Below, in pieces: positions 6,659-14,027 of a stretch of 64,000 bases of DNA. The notes under the pieces are model-generated. The model saw only the letters and a program-made list of their open reading frames with translations, had not been told where the DNA came from and ran no database searches. This stretch comes from Virgibacillus salarius (GTDB lineage Bacteria; Bacillota; Bacilli; Bacillales; Amphibacillaceae): assembly GCF_039521925.1 (NCBI RefSeq), contig NZ_BAAACY010000098.1:18851-82850 (forward strand). Direction: 5' to 3'. Position 1 is the stretch's first letter, and each line of letters opens with the position of its first letter. The translations under genes and the position numbers were made by a program.

Positions 6659-8449
6659 TTAACTTAATAGATCATTTACAGAAACAAACTCTACATTCCC
6701 TTCTCCTTTAGGCTCTATTAGCATATCAATGACATGTGTATGTGCATTCAAAGCAGCTGCAAAACCATCTATCTTTCTGCTGGAACTCTGCTTGGATGGC
6801 ATCCAGTTACTATTACGGTCCTTAACCAGCTTCACATTGTTAAGATACCAACGGAAAATTTTACTGTTATTAAAAACAACTTTTCCATCGAGCATCATTT
6901 CTTTAAAGTTCTGCATCGGACCTCCTAAAGTAAGATGTCCCTGCCTAACCTTCTCTGTGTTAAATCCATAGTTTTCCAATGATTTATTTAGATACAATGC
7001 TTTAGCTTTGTCATAAGTTATCAATTTGATCATGTATTTTTCAGATTGCTCAATGAACCATTCATAAACGTATTCAAACTTTACATAGTCACCTGGAATA
7101 ACCGTTAACTCTCCAGCCGCTTTCCACTCATCTAATCTACGTTGGTTGCTATCTCTGTCATAACGAGCCTGTGGTATCCACGAGTGAGATAGAACAAATA
7201 TCGAACCATCATCTAAAGGAAATTCAAGTGCTGCAGCTGTAAAATCTTCTGTTTCAGACAAATCATAACCGCCAACACACTCTTTTCCTTCTAGTTCCTT
7301 GATATCAATAACTCGATTGTTTTTCTTAATAGTAGGTAAATCAACAAACGATAATTGATCTACGTTACTGAACAGATTGAACTGTTTCGTCATCCAATCC
7401 GCGCGTTCTTGCGGATTTTTCTTTTCCTTTTTCCAATCTGTAACAAGGTTTACGAAGTCCATCAGACCGATATTAGGATTGGCCTTTATCCAAAGCTCTG
7501 GTTTGTCAGCCTCTTCTGGTTTGTCCAACTTCGCTATATAATAAAAAGTTCGCTCATCCAAATTGTCGTCAGGATTTTCTAGACAGTCAGTAGCATTTTC
7601 ATAATACTGAACCAGCGGACCATCTAAGACATATCCAGCAGTGGTAATGTAAATAATTAATGGCTGTTTACGCGCACCACGTGACTTTTTGATAACGTTA
7701 ATAAGTTTGAAATCCTTAAATTCGTGAATCTCATCAAAAATACCAAGATGTGTATTCAAACCGTCTAACCGTTTACTGTCAGATGCCCTCGCCTGAATCT
7801 CGGAGAACATTTTTTCATATTTTATTTTGCTTCTCTGTGGTTTGTATTTCTTTGATAAATATGGTGACTTCTCAACCATCGCCTTCGCCTCATCGAACAG
7901 TTCGTGCGCTTGCTGTTCCGCATTGGCTAAAACATAGATTCTGGCTCCATTTTCACCATCAAAACCTAACATATAGTTGGAAAGACCACTAATAAGCGTA
8001 GTTTTTCCATTCTTACGACCCACCATATCTAACGCTTCACGAAAACGGCGTATGCCAGTGTCTCGGTGTACCCAACTAAAAAGAGACCCGATCACAAAAT
8101 GCTGCCATGGTTGCAACACTAATTGACCAAAGTCTCCTTTAGACGGTTTACATTTCTTCTCAATGAATCGAATTGGGCGATGACCTTTTTCCTCATCAAA
8201 TATCCAAGGAAAGTCATCTGTTCCTTGTCTTTCCAAGTCTCTTATGTGCCGTTTTGCTGCTAAAATGTTTTCTTTACTTGCTGGAATAGACCCATCGATC
8301 AATCTTTCAGCATACCAAGTTGTTAAAAGTTCAGGATAGGGTTGTTCGAGTATTCCACCCCAACTTTTCTGCTCTTTTTGATAAGTCTCCCACCATCTTT
8401 CAAGCTCGGTGTAGCTCATCTCCAAAAGTGGTTTAGAAGTCTTCATCAT
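6659..8449 (-). CDS. Terminase large subunit
   Basis: The 596-residue product is the DNA-packaging motor, an ATPase plus nuclease. The Walker A loop is GRKNGKTT (residues 144-151) and the Walker B is 'LGIFDEIHEF' (around 235-245). A coupling motif 'YITTAG' follows. Nuclease acidic residues include the Asp in 'VGGYDLSETEDF' and in 'KLITYDKAKA'. The length fits the family found with P27-type small subunits. The start overlaps the small subunit end by 17 bases. Confidence 0.95.
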   Translation of the reverse strand: MMKTSKPLLEMSYTELERWWETYQKEQKSWGGILEQPYPELLTTWYAERLIDGSIPASKENILAAKRHIRDLERQGTDDFPWIFDEEKGHRPIRFIEKKCKPSKGDFGQLVLQPWQHFVIGSLFSWVHRDTGIRRFREALDMVGRKNGKTTLISGLSNYMLGFDGENGARIYVLANAEQQAHELFDEAKAMVEKSPYLSKKYKPQRSKIKYEKMFSEIQARASDSKRLDGLNTHLGIFDEIHEFKDFKLINVIKKSRGARKQPLIIYITTAGYVLDGPLVQYYENATDCLENPDDNLDERTFYYIAKLDKPEEADKPELWIKANPNIGLMDFVNLVTDWKKEKKNPQERADWMTKQFNLFSNVDQLSFVDLPTIKKNNRVIDIKELEGKECVGGYDLSETEDFTAAALEFPLDDGSIFVLSHSWIPQARYDRDSNQRRLDEWKAAGELTVIPGDYVKFEYVYEWFIEQSEKYMIKLITYDKAKALYLNKSLENYGFNTEKVRQGHLTLGGPMQNFKEMMLDGKVVFNNSKIFRWYLNNVKLVKDRNSNWMPSKQSSSRKIDGFAAALNAHTHVIDMLIEPKGEGNVEFVSVNDLLS

Positions 8450-8885
8450 CGTCGTTATCGCCTTCTAAATTTATCGCTAATCTCGCTCTAGCAGACGGAG
8501 AAAGACCTAAATCAGAAGCAAATGATCGCATTTGAGCAGCCGCATCCTTCATGCGTAATATAAATGGGTTAGGTTTTCCATCAACCCACATTCCCTTTGA
8601 TTTTACCTGCCTTTTAAATGAAAGGTACTGGGAGTATGCATCACAATATAAAGCTAAGTGACCAACATCGGCATCGTTAATTAATTCAACACTTAAAAGT
8701 AAGTCAGCTAATCGTTTAAATTCCTTTTTAGCTGTATCATTAAGCCAAGAAGGTGGGATAACATGATCCGCACTCATTTTCATCTTTTCTTCTTGTTCAG
8801 CTCGGCGCTTTAATTTGTCGACATTCTTCTTAGCTGGGTTTCCTTGTAATAGTTGTAACCTCGCTGGTTTTGCTGGGGTCGGCAT
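8433..8885 (-). CDS. Terminase small subunit, P27 family
   Basis: The 150-residue product recognises the packaging site and recruits the large subunit. It matches the P27 family: 'MPTPAKPARLQLLQGNPAKKN' at the start, then 'PPSWLNDTAKKEFKRLADLL', and 'SPSARARLAINLEG' near the acidic C-terminus. A strong AAGGAGGTGGTG site precedes the ATG. Confidence 0.93.
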   Translation of the reverse strand: MPTPAKPARLQLLQGNPAKKNVDKLKRRAEQEEKMKMSADHVIPPSWLNDTAKKEFKRLADLLLSVELINDADVGHLALYCDAYSQYLSFKRQVKSKGMWVDGKPNPFILRMKDAAAQMRSFASDLGLSPSARARLAINLEGDNDDDEDF

Positions 8886-9026
8886 AATATCACCACCTCC
8901 TTTTAAATGGTATTTTTCTTACATTTTTCACCTACCTAAAAATATTGATGGGCGGTTTTATTGTGAAGAAAGAAGTCATCCGGTCTGGAAAAATTTATTT
9001 TTCTTTTTTTCTTTTGAGGGGGGGGG
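8886..9026 (-). other. Intergenic gap between HNH and terminase genes; candidate cos region
   Basis: No gene is visible in these 141 bases. A run of nine G residues (9018-9026) lies next to the HNH stop, followed leftward by purine- and A/T-rich tracts. Phages with an HNH gene beside a P27-type terminase usually package from cos sites in this interval, with short GC-rich overhangs. The G run and the GACCGGATGAC stretch near 8980 are candidates. No cut position can be set from sequence alone. Confidence 0.35.
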
Positions 9027-9401
9027 CTACCTTATTTCTTCATTTGCCCCAAACTCAACAACATTTATCTTTCTTTTTTTAGCACTCTTACGCTGTCCAC
9101 CACCCTTTTCAGGGTGTTCTTTGTTGTGGCATGCATTACATAAGCTAATGAGATTATCTAATGTTAACGAAAGCTCCGGATATTCATCACGCGGTTTAAT
9201 ATGGTGAACCATATCCGCCATAACGAAACTCTTTCCATCCTGATAACTAACACATGTATTCTTATCTTCTCGGAATCTAGTACACATATAGTAATCGCGT
9301 CTGAGTGCCAGTGTTCTACATCGTTGCCAAGCAGCACTATTGAGAAACTTCTTAGATTCTTTATTGCGTTTGTACTTGTCGTATAGATTATGGTTGCTCA
9401 T
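9027..9401 (-). CDS. HNH endonuclease of the packaging module
   Basis: The 124-residue product carries a full HNH nuclease motif: a Cys pair region (MCTRFREDKNTC), 'MVHHIKPRDEYP', then 'LDNLISLCNACHNKEH'. Such genes beside the terminase assist cos cleavage in HK97-like phages (HK97 gp74 is the known case). The frame can be read further upstream to a TTG at 9473, but that part overlaps the neighbouring gene. I prefer the ATG at 9401, which overlaps the upstream stop by 14 bases. Confidence 0.88.
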   Translation of the reverse strand: MSNHNLYDKYKRNKESKKFLNSAAWQRCRTLALRRDYYMCTRFREDKNTCVSYQDGKSFVMADMVHHIKPRDEYPELSLTLDNLISLCNACHNKEHPEKGGGQRKSAKKRKINVVEFGANEEIR

Positions 9402-9789
9402 CGCTATCAAACATGTGTTTACCGGTAGATAATCCGTAGCCTTTCTTAACCATACTCTTATCACACTTAACAAGGTGTTCTATGTTGTATCTAGTTCCAC
9501 CGATTAAAGGCGACTCTTCTCTTGTATCCCATTCGAAAGAAACCCTTGTCTTACCGGTTATCTCTTCACCTTTATAGATTACTTTTGGAACAGCAGTTTC
9601 ATTTTCTAGTTCGATAACTAATAAACTAGCCTTATCTTTACCTGTAGCCCAATCTACACCTGCATGTATAGATTGATGTTCTTCTTTGGTTACAAACTGT
9701 ATTTGTTCTTCATTCAAAGTTGATGGTGTATCTCCTATCCTCGGACCATTCCCTTCTGCTGGTCTTCTTGTACCTTCCTTGTTTTCCAT
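9388..9789 (-). CDS. Uncharacterised phage protein upstream of HNH
   Basis: The 133-residue product (MENKEGTRRPAEGNGPRIGD...) is not recognised. It is polar and Glu-rich, with no membrane segment and no clear metal or nucleotide motif. 'GVDWATGKDKASLLVIELEN' is the most hydrophobic stretch and resembles the first strand of an RNase H-like fold, which is only a guess. The ATG at 9789 has AAAGGAGGAGCG upstream and is chosen over 9831. It lies just after a terminator hairpin (9812-9846) and overlaps the HNH start. Confidence 0.7.
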   Translation of the reverse strand: MENKEGTRRPAEGNGPRIGDTPSTLNEEQIQFVTKEEHQSIHAGVDWATGKDKASLLVIELENETAVPKVIYKGEEITGKTRVSFEWDTREESPLIGGTRYNIEHLVKCDKSMVKKGYGLSTGKHMFDSDEQP

Positions 9790-9811
9790 TGATCTCGCTC
9801 CTCCTTTTATA

Positions 9812-9846
9812 CATAATAAAAAGACACCCAATTAACTGAGTGTCTT
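9812..9846 (-). terminator. Intrinsic terminator over the end of the zinc-ribbon gene
   Basis: A 10-bp stem (9821-9830 with 9837-9846, one G-T pair) and a 6-base loop are followed on the minus strand by TTTATTATG. The stop codon of the upstream gene lies in the loop. Expression of the HNH and terminase genes would have to pass this site. Confidence 0.7.
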
Positions 9847-10146
9847 TGCTTGTATTTTATTTTTTAAATCAAACATTTGCGGATCCAATATAGCTTTCTT
9901 ATCACGAATCTTATTCAGTGTTTTCTTATACTTCTCCTGATCCGTAATAGTTGGCAATGTTTCATATAGCTTTCTAATTCCTCTTTGCTTTCGTCTAATA
10001 TCTGCGTTAGTTACGTAAGAGATATAATGCTCATTACAATGTGGACAGGTGAAATATGTCTCCGTTATCCCTTTACCATGTTTCTTTTCCTGTAATCGAA
10101 TAACAAATGTATTACAGCACCTGTCGCACATTATTGACTCATTCAT
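9832..10146 (-). CDS. Small zinc-ribbon phage protein
   Basis: The 104-residue product has two Cys pairs (IMCDRCCNTF and FTCPHCNEHY, about residues 6-35), which suggest a zinc ribbon. A basic helical tail (YKKTLNKIRDKKAIL) follows. The ATG at 10146 has TAGGTGATC upstream and is preferred to the overlapping start at 10167. A nucleic-acid-binding role in late gene control or packaging is plausible, but nothing specific can be named. Confidence 0.75.
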   Translation of the reverse strand: MNESIMCDRCCNTFVIRLQEKKHGKGITETYFTCPHCNEHYISYVTNADIRRKQRGIRKLYETLPTITDQEKYKKTLNKIRDKKAILDPQMFDLKNKIQAKTLS

Positions 10147-10150
10147 TTGA

Positions 10151-10753
10151 TCACCTACTTGCATCAAAATTTATAAAAAGAGAACCTAATTCTTGCGTAT
10201 CAAAAAAACTAATTTCATAATCATTATCTTGATAGGTTAACTCACTATCACCTGAATCTAAAAACTCATTAAATTTATTGTTGTACTTTTCGCCATCCAA
10301 TTGAAGAGTGTTGATAATAATAACTGCCGAGGCAATTCCTCTACTTAAATATTGATCATTTTCTTTAGTTCCTGTAATTGCTAATTGATAACCATTCAAA
10401 GTTTTGTTTTCATTATATTTTGCTAATATAGAATAAGATGAACCATCTTCATCATAAAAATCTGACTCATACAGTTTTTTAGAATACCAGTTCTTTTCTT
10501 TTATTAATTTACCAAAATCATGCGGATTCAACATTTCCAATTCATAGTCTTCATCACTGAGGTTTATTGTTTCGATTCTTTCATTGTATTTTTTAACAAA
10601 GTCATTTAATTGGTCATCGGAAGCCTTGTTATCTAATCCATTCTCACTATCTACTATCTTTGAATTATCATTTTCTTTTGCATTATTTTGTGAACAACCA
10701 ATCATCAAAAATATCAATGAACATAAAAACAAAACAGCTAATACCTTCTTCAT
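10151..10753 (-). CDS. Prophage-encoded lipoprotein (probable moron)
   Basis: The 200-residue product has a lipoprotein signal peptide (MKKVLAVLFLCSLIFLMIGC) with the lipid-carrying Cys at position 20, then a polar linker and an acidic globular part. It is therefore anchored on the outer face of the host membrane. It sits between late regulator and packaging genes. A strong terminator lies upstream (10827-10865), and a promoter-like sequence and its own GGGGGAGAT site come just before it. These are marks of a gene expressed from the prophage, for example for superinfection exclusion. No family was recognised. Confidence 0.85.
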   Translation of the reverse strand: MKKVLAVLFLCSLIFLMIGCSQNNAKENDNSKIVDSENGLDNKASDDQLNDFVKKYNERIETINLSDEDYELEMLNPHDFGKLIKEKNWYSKKLYESDFYDEDGSSYSILAKYNENKTLNGYQLAITGTKENDQYLSRGIASAVIIINTLQLDGEKYNNKFNEFLDSGDSELTYQDNDYEISFFDTQELGSLFINFDASR

Positions 10754-10802
10754 CCAATCTCCCCCACATAGTTCTTATGACTTAATTATGATGGAGTTGG
10801 AA

Positions 10803-10831
10803 ATTATATGCAATACTTATTCACCTAAAAA
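10803..10831 (-). promoter_or_regulatory. Possible promoter of the lipoprotein gene
   Basis: A perfect -10 TATAAT (10808-10803, minus strand) is preceded at 17 bases by a weak -35 (TTTTTA). It lies between the terminator at 10827-10865 and the lipoprotein gene, so independent expression is plausible. The -35 overlaps the terminator's U-tract. Confidence 0.4.
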
Positions 10832-10865
10832 AAATAGCACCCAAGCCCTTGCAAAACTTGGATGC
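10827..10865 (-). terminator. Intrinsic terminator downstream of the late regulator
   Basis: GCACCCAAG (10837-10845) pairs with CTTGGATGC (10857-10865) over 9 bp with one G-T pair, and a TATTTTTTTT tract follows on the minus strand. It ends transcripts from the early/middle region and from the promoter at about 10.95 kb before the lipoprotein gene. Confidence 0.85.
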
Positions 10866-10951
10866 ACCATTTACATATCTACAACATTACACAATATATC
10901 GTAAACAACGTAACCGTGTAATACAGGTACCTATATTTTGTTTACAGTAAC

Positions 10952-10996
10952 ATAATAACACATTAATACGGACACTTTGTGGACAGTTTTCGGACA
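10952..10996 (-). promoter_or_regulatory. Putative late promoter with three 11-bp-spaced activator repeats
   Basis: Three direct repeats (CGGACA, TGGACA, CGGACA on the plus strand) start at 10969, 10980 and 10991, exactly one helical turn apart. Just downstream on the minus strand is an extended -10 (TGT TATTAT, 10960-10952) with no -35 match. Repeats replacing the -35 are typical of activator-dependent late phage promoters. The ArpU-type regulator gene ends 4 bases away and is the likely activator. Confidence 0.55.
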
Positions 10997-10999
10997 GAA

Positions 11000-11524
11000 T
11001 CAATTATTAAACTTAATAGCATCTACCCCAAAAAAGATGACAGGTAAATCGGATATTGCTTTTTCTATATATCTTCTCACCGTTCTTTCCTCAATATGTT
11101 CGATCTCTGCAATCTCTCTTGTAGTGTATTTCCTTTTGGAAGTATATTTCTTTTCGAGAACCCTGTAGTATTTTAATTCCTCTTTACTGCAAGATTGTTT
11201 GTATGCTTCCATCTTCCCTCTGATAAAGTAGACCATTGCTATCGTTTTGGTTTTGCTTTGTTTAATTGATTCGATAGATTCAAGACTAATTGTTTCGATG
11301 TCTAAGTCTTGGATTGAAGTGTCTTGAAGTTTTTCTAAATCTGTTTCTAGTTTCTCACAATGCATAACCAATGATCTGTAATTTCGTAAAAGCAGCTTAA
11401 TGTTGTGCAACCTTCTATCATGTCTTTCCCGTTCCTGCTGCTTTATCTCTTCTTTATATGCTTTGATTGCCTCCTGTGAGGCAGTCTGTGTAATTAGTTT
11501 CAACTGCTTTTCGGTTATATGCAT
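11000..11524 (-). CDS. ArpU-family late transcription regulator
   Basis: The 174-residue product has a Lys/Glu-rich helical N-terminal two thirds and a C-terminal helix-turn-helix of sigma-region-4 type ('YTTREIAEIEHIEERTVRRYIEKAISDL'). This layout is that of ArpU/RinA-type phage regulators, which switch on late genes. It is the last gene of the early/middle block. Three spaced repeats and an extended -10 lie just past its stop, consistent with activation of late transcription from there. Confidence 0.85.
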   Translation of the reverse strand: MHITEKQLKLITQTASQEAIKAYKEEIKQQERERHDRRLHNIKLLLRNYRSLVMHCEKLETDLEKLQDTSIQDLDIETISLESIESIKQSKTKTIAMVYFIRGKMEAYKQSCSKEELKYYRVLEKKYTSKRKYTTREIAEIEHIEERTVRRYIEKAISDLPVIFFGVDAIKFNN

Positions 11525-11799
11525 TAGGATTCCTCCTTTACTCCTCCATAAAGGGAAGGTTGATTATTTAACTGCTTCGTTAATTCAAAAAATAGCTCTC
11601 TATTTCCAGTATCCAAAGCATAATCTATTAAAATGTTAAGAATATCTTCATCGGTAACGGATGTTTTGCAATCATATTCCATCTTTTCGTATGCAGGCTT
11701 TGAGCTATATGACACACTTGAAAGATATTTAGCCATTTCAACTTCATAAATTTTATTTAGTATTCTTTTCATGTAATCATCATTTTCGAAGTAGTACAT
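11524..11799 (-). CDS. Small IDEAL-domain protein
   Basis: The 91-residue product carries near its C-terminus 'ILNILIDYALDTGNRELFFELTKQL', which matches the short IDEAL motif found in Bacillaceae proteins such as YpiB. Its biochemical role is unknown. Its stop overlaps the ATG of the late regulator and its start overlaps the previous gene by one base, so it belongs to the same transcript. Confidence 0.75.
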   Translation of the reverse strand: MYYFENDDYMKRILNKIYEVEMAKYLSSVSYSSKPAYEKMEYDCKTSVTDEDILNILIDYALDTGNRELFFELTKQLNNQPSLYGGVKEES

Positions 11800-12092
11800 T
11801 ACGATTCTCCTTTCAGTGCTTCACAAAGCTTTATATACGCATTTGTCGCACACTTATTTCGGTACCGCTCAACATCATCTAAAATATCTGTTGCTTCTTC
11901 AATAGCCTGTTTGTAGCGTTCGGCTCTTTTCATCTGGTTAATTCCGTATGAATTATTTTGTCTTGCTATGAATTTAGCTGTGTCTAGTTTTTCCTCTAAT
12001 TCCTGCACACGTTCTTTAAGGTTTTGCTTTTCTTCTAAAAGATCATCATACTCAGACTCTTGAATAATAATTCTTCCTGTATAGTAGTCCAT
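11799..12092 (-). CDS. Small coiled-coil phage protein
   Basis: The 97-residue product has a long heptad-rich helix (YDDLLEEKQNLKERVQELEE) and then a second helix ending 'YRNKCATNAYIKLCEAL'. This suggests a dimeric coiled coil of unknown role. It sits 2 bases after the helicase gene and overlaps the IDEAL gene by one base. Confidence 0.75.
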   Translation of the reverse strand: MDYYTGRIIIQESEYDDLLEEKQNLKERVQELEEKLDTAKFIARQNNSYGINQMKRAERYKQAIEEATDILDDVERYRNKCATNAYIKLCEALKGES

Positions 12093-12094
12093 CT

Positions 12095-13456
12095 CTACCC
12101 CTCCTTTACTTTCTCAATTCGTGCTTTCACAGCTTCCAGTAGGGCATCTTGACCAGCAGTTTTATCAGCTAGTCTCGATGAAACAGTCTCGTCTAATGTA
12201 TTTTCAGCTACTAAATGGTGAATGATAACTCGTTCTTTTTGTCCTTGTCGATCTAGCCTTGCATTTGCCTGTTGGTATAATTCCAAGCTCCAGGTCAGCC
12301 CAAACCAAACAATGTTATGCCCACCATCCTGTAAGTTTAATCCGTGACCAGCTGAAGCTGGATGTGTTAGAAGTAAAGGTATTTCTCCTTTATTCCAGGC
12401 TTTAATGTCCTCCGGCCCTTCTAACTTTTTCGCTTCCGGGAATCTTTTCATGATTCTGGACAGATCATGCTTATACGTGTAAAAGCATAAAATTGTTTTC
12501 CCGTTTGCGGCTTCGATAAGATCTTCTAAAGCATCAAGTTTTGCATGATGAACTTCTTGCACATCTTTGTTTTCGTCATACACAGCTCCATTGGCTATTT
12601 GAAGTAACTTATTAGACAAAACTGCTGCTGTATCAGCTGTTACGTCACTGTCGTCAAATGGCAATAGGAGATCTTTCTCTAGCTTCTCGTATTTTTTCCT
12701 AGTATTAGCTGTTAAAGTGACTGGCACCATCCGTTCTATTCTCTCCGGTAAGTCTAGCCAGTCTTTGGCACTCATACTGACACAAATATCTGATATCTTC
12801 TCATACACTCGATTCTCAGCTTCATCTTTTTGTTTCCATTCGTAGACAATATGACCGTCACGTCTTCCTGGCGTGAAGTATCGATCTCGGTATCCGGTTA
12901 TCGTTCTTCCTAAACGCTCTCCTTGGTCTAATAGGTACAACTGCGCCCATAAATCATGCAGACCGTTTGGTGTTGGTGTACCAGTTAAGCCGATGATACG
13001 CTGCATTAGAGGCCTAACTCGACGTAAAGCACGAAAACGTTTGGATTTACTGGATTTAAAACTAGATAGCTCGTCGATCACTACCGTATCAAATGGCCAT
13101 TTACTACCTGTCATACTCACCAGCCAAGGTACATTTTCTCGGTTGATTACATACACATCAGCTTCTGCTTTTAGAGCTTTTTCTCGTTGGGTTCTGGATC
13201 CAAGAATTTTAGATATCGTAATATGTTGCAGATGATCCCATTTAGCTGTTTCCCTACTCCACGTATCCTGGGCCACTCGTAAAGGAGCTATGACTAAAAT
13301 TTTCCCTGCATCAAAATACGTATTTTTCAACTCTTCTAGGGCAGTTAAGGTGATAACGGTTTTGCCTAAGCCCATATCTAAGAAAAGACCTGCAGCTGGA
13401 GTATCAATAATTTTTTGAATGGCATATTCCTGATATTGATGGGGAATGAATTTCAC
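12095..13456 (-). CDS. SNF2/DEAD-like phage helicase
   Basis: The 453-residue product is a superfamily 2 ATPase. The Walker A is 'LFLDMGLGKTVITL' (about residues 24-37), motif II is 'VVIDELSSFK', motif III is 'GLTGTPTPNG', and motif VI near the C-terminus is 'QANARLDRQGQ'. All motifs are intact. It resembles helicases often paired with a VRR nuclease in Gram-positive phage replication blocks. It overlaps that nuclease gene by one base, which supports a joint role in branched DNA processing. Confidence 0.93.
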   Translation of the reverse strand: MKFIPHQYQEYAIQKIIDTPAAGLFLDMGLGKTVITLTALEELKNTYFDAGKILVIAPLRVAQDTWSRETAKWDHLQHITISKILGSRTQREKALKAEADVYVINRENVPWLVSMTGSKWPFDTVVIDELSSFKSSKSKRFRALRRVRPLMQRIIGLTGTPTPNGLHDLWAQLYLLDQGERLGRTITGYRDRYFTPGRRDGHIVYEWKQKDEAENRVYEKISDICVSMSAKDWLDLPERIERMVPVTLTANTRKKYEKLEKDLLLPFDDSDVTADTAAVLSNKLLQIANGAVYDENKDVQEVHHAKLDALEDLIEAANGKTILCFYTYKHDLSRIMKRFPEAKKLEGPEDIKAWNKGEIPLLLTHPASAGHGLNLQDGGHNIVWFGLTWSLELYQQANARLDRQGQKERVIIHHLVAENTLDETVSSRLADKTAGQDALLEAVKARIEKVKEG

Positions 13457-13740
13457 TAAATATCCCCTCCAAGCATCTTTATAAACGCATCTACTTTTTG
13501 CTTAGATTCTAGTACATAGACCTCATGTTTACGTTTCTCAAGCTCCTGAATCCGTTTCTCCTGTAGCGGACTTAGCTTTCCATTCGGTGCCTTCATCTCT
13601 ACAAAAATGGTCCGTCCTCGAGGTAGAATGCAAATGCGATCTGGCACACCTCTTCTACCAGGAGACACCCATTTGAAGCACAGACCTCCGAGCTGTTCAA
13701 TTTTATCTTTTAGTCTTTTTTCTAATTGACTTTCTTTCAT
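13456..13740 (-). CDS. VRR-NUC domain nuclease
   Basis: The 94-residue product is a stand-alone VRR-NUC (PD-(D/E)XK-like) nuclease. It has 'CFKWVSPGRRGVPDRICILP' followed by 'FVEMKAPNGKLSPLQEKRI', giving the Asp, Glu-x-Lys and Gln of the active site. The ATG at 13740 has GGAAGGTGA upstream. It is translationally coupled to the helicase gene. Such nucleases are thought to cut flaps or Holliday-like junctions. Confidence 0.92.
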   Translation of the reverse strand: MKESQLEKRLKDKIEQLGGLCFKWVSPGRRGVPDRICILPRGRTIFVEMKAPNGKLSPLQEKRIQELEKRKHEVYVLESKQKVDAFIKMLGGDI

Positions 13741-14027
13741 AAAATCACCTTCCAAAAATTAGGTGTTTCTTGTTGTTGTCTCGCGCGCGTACTAGGCGAT
13801 ACGCGTTTAACCTCTATATAAACCCCTATTATTACTTAATATTATTTTTATAGTTTTTAAGTAAATCTACTAACACAACTAACACAAAAGTATTTTCAAA
13901 GCTGTTCCATCAAGGGTTTAAAGGTGTGTTAGTAGATAAATTTTACTAACACATTTACTGCAACACTACAATTACTTCCATTTTTTGGTGTGTTAGTGTG
14001 TTAGTAACTGTGTTAGTAATTATAGAT
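13741..14027. repeat. Iteron cluster in the replication block, candidate phage origin
   Basis: This 287-base gap has no gene. It holds seven copies of TGTGTTAGTA or near-copies in both orientations: 13868-13877 and 13878-13886 (reverse), 13925-13934 (forward), 13944-13953 (reverse), 13989-13997, 13997-14006 and 14009-14018 (forward). The pair at 13925/13944 is a perfect 10-bp inverted repeat with a 9-base spacer. A very A/T-rich stretch (about 13805-13865) lies beside them. It borders the primase-helicase gene, so an origin or a replication-protein binding site is likely. Confidence 0.65.

Noticed and set aside
9018..9026. G9 run as a frameshift in a gene
   Set aside because: It lies 3' of the HNH stop codon in a gene-free gap, so it breaks no gene. 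A sequencing length error cannot be excluded.
8815..9207. 130-codon plus-strand frame over the terminase-HNH gap
   Set aside because: It is opposite to two well-supported genes and the G9 run; there is no ribosome binding site.
9402..9473. Longer HNH protein starting at TTG 9473
   Set aside because: That part overlaps the upstream gene in another frame and lacks a ribosome binding site; ATG 9401 gives a complete HNH protein.
13860..14020. CRISPR array reading of the TGTGTTAGTA repeats
   Set aside because: The repeats are only 10 bases, occur in both orientations and have irregular spacing. No cas genes are nearby.
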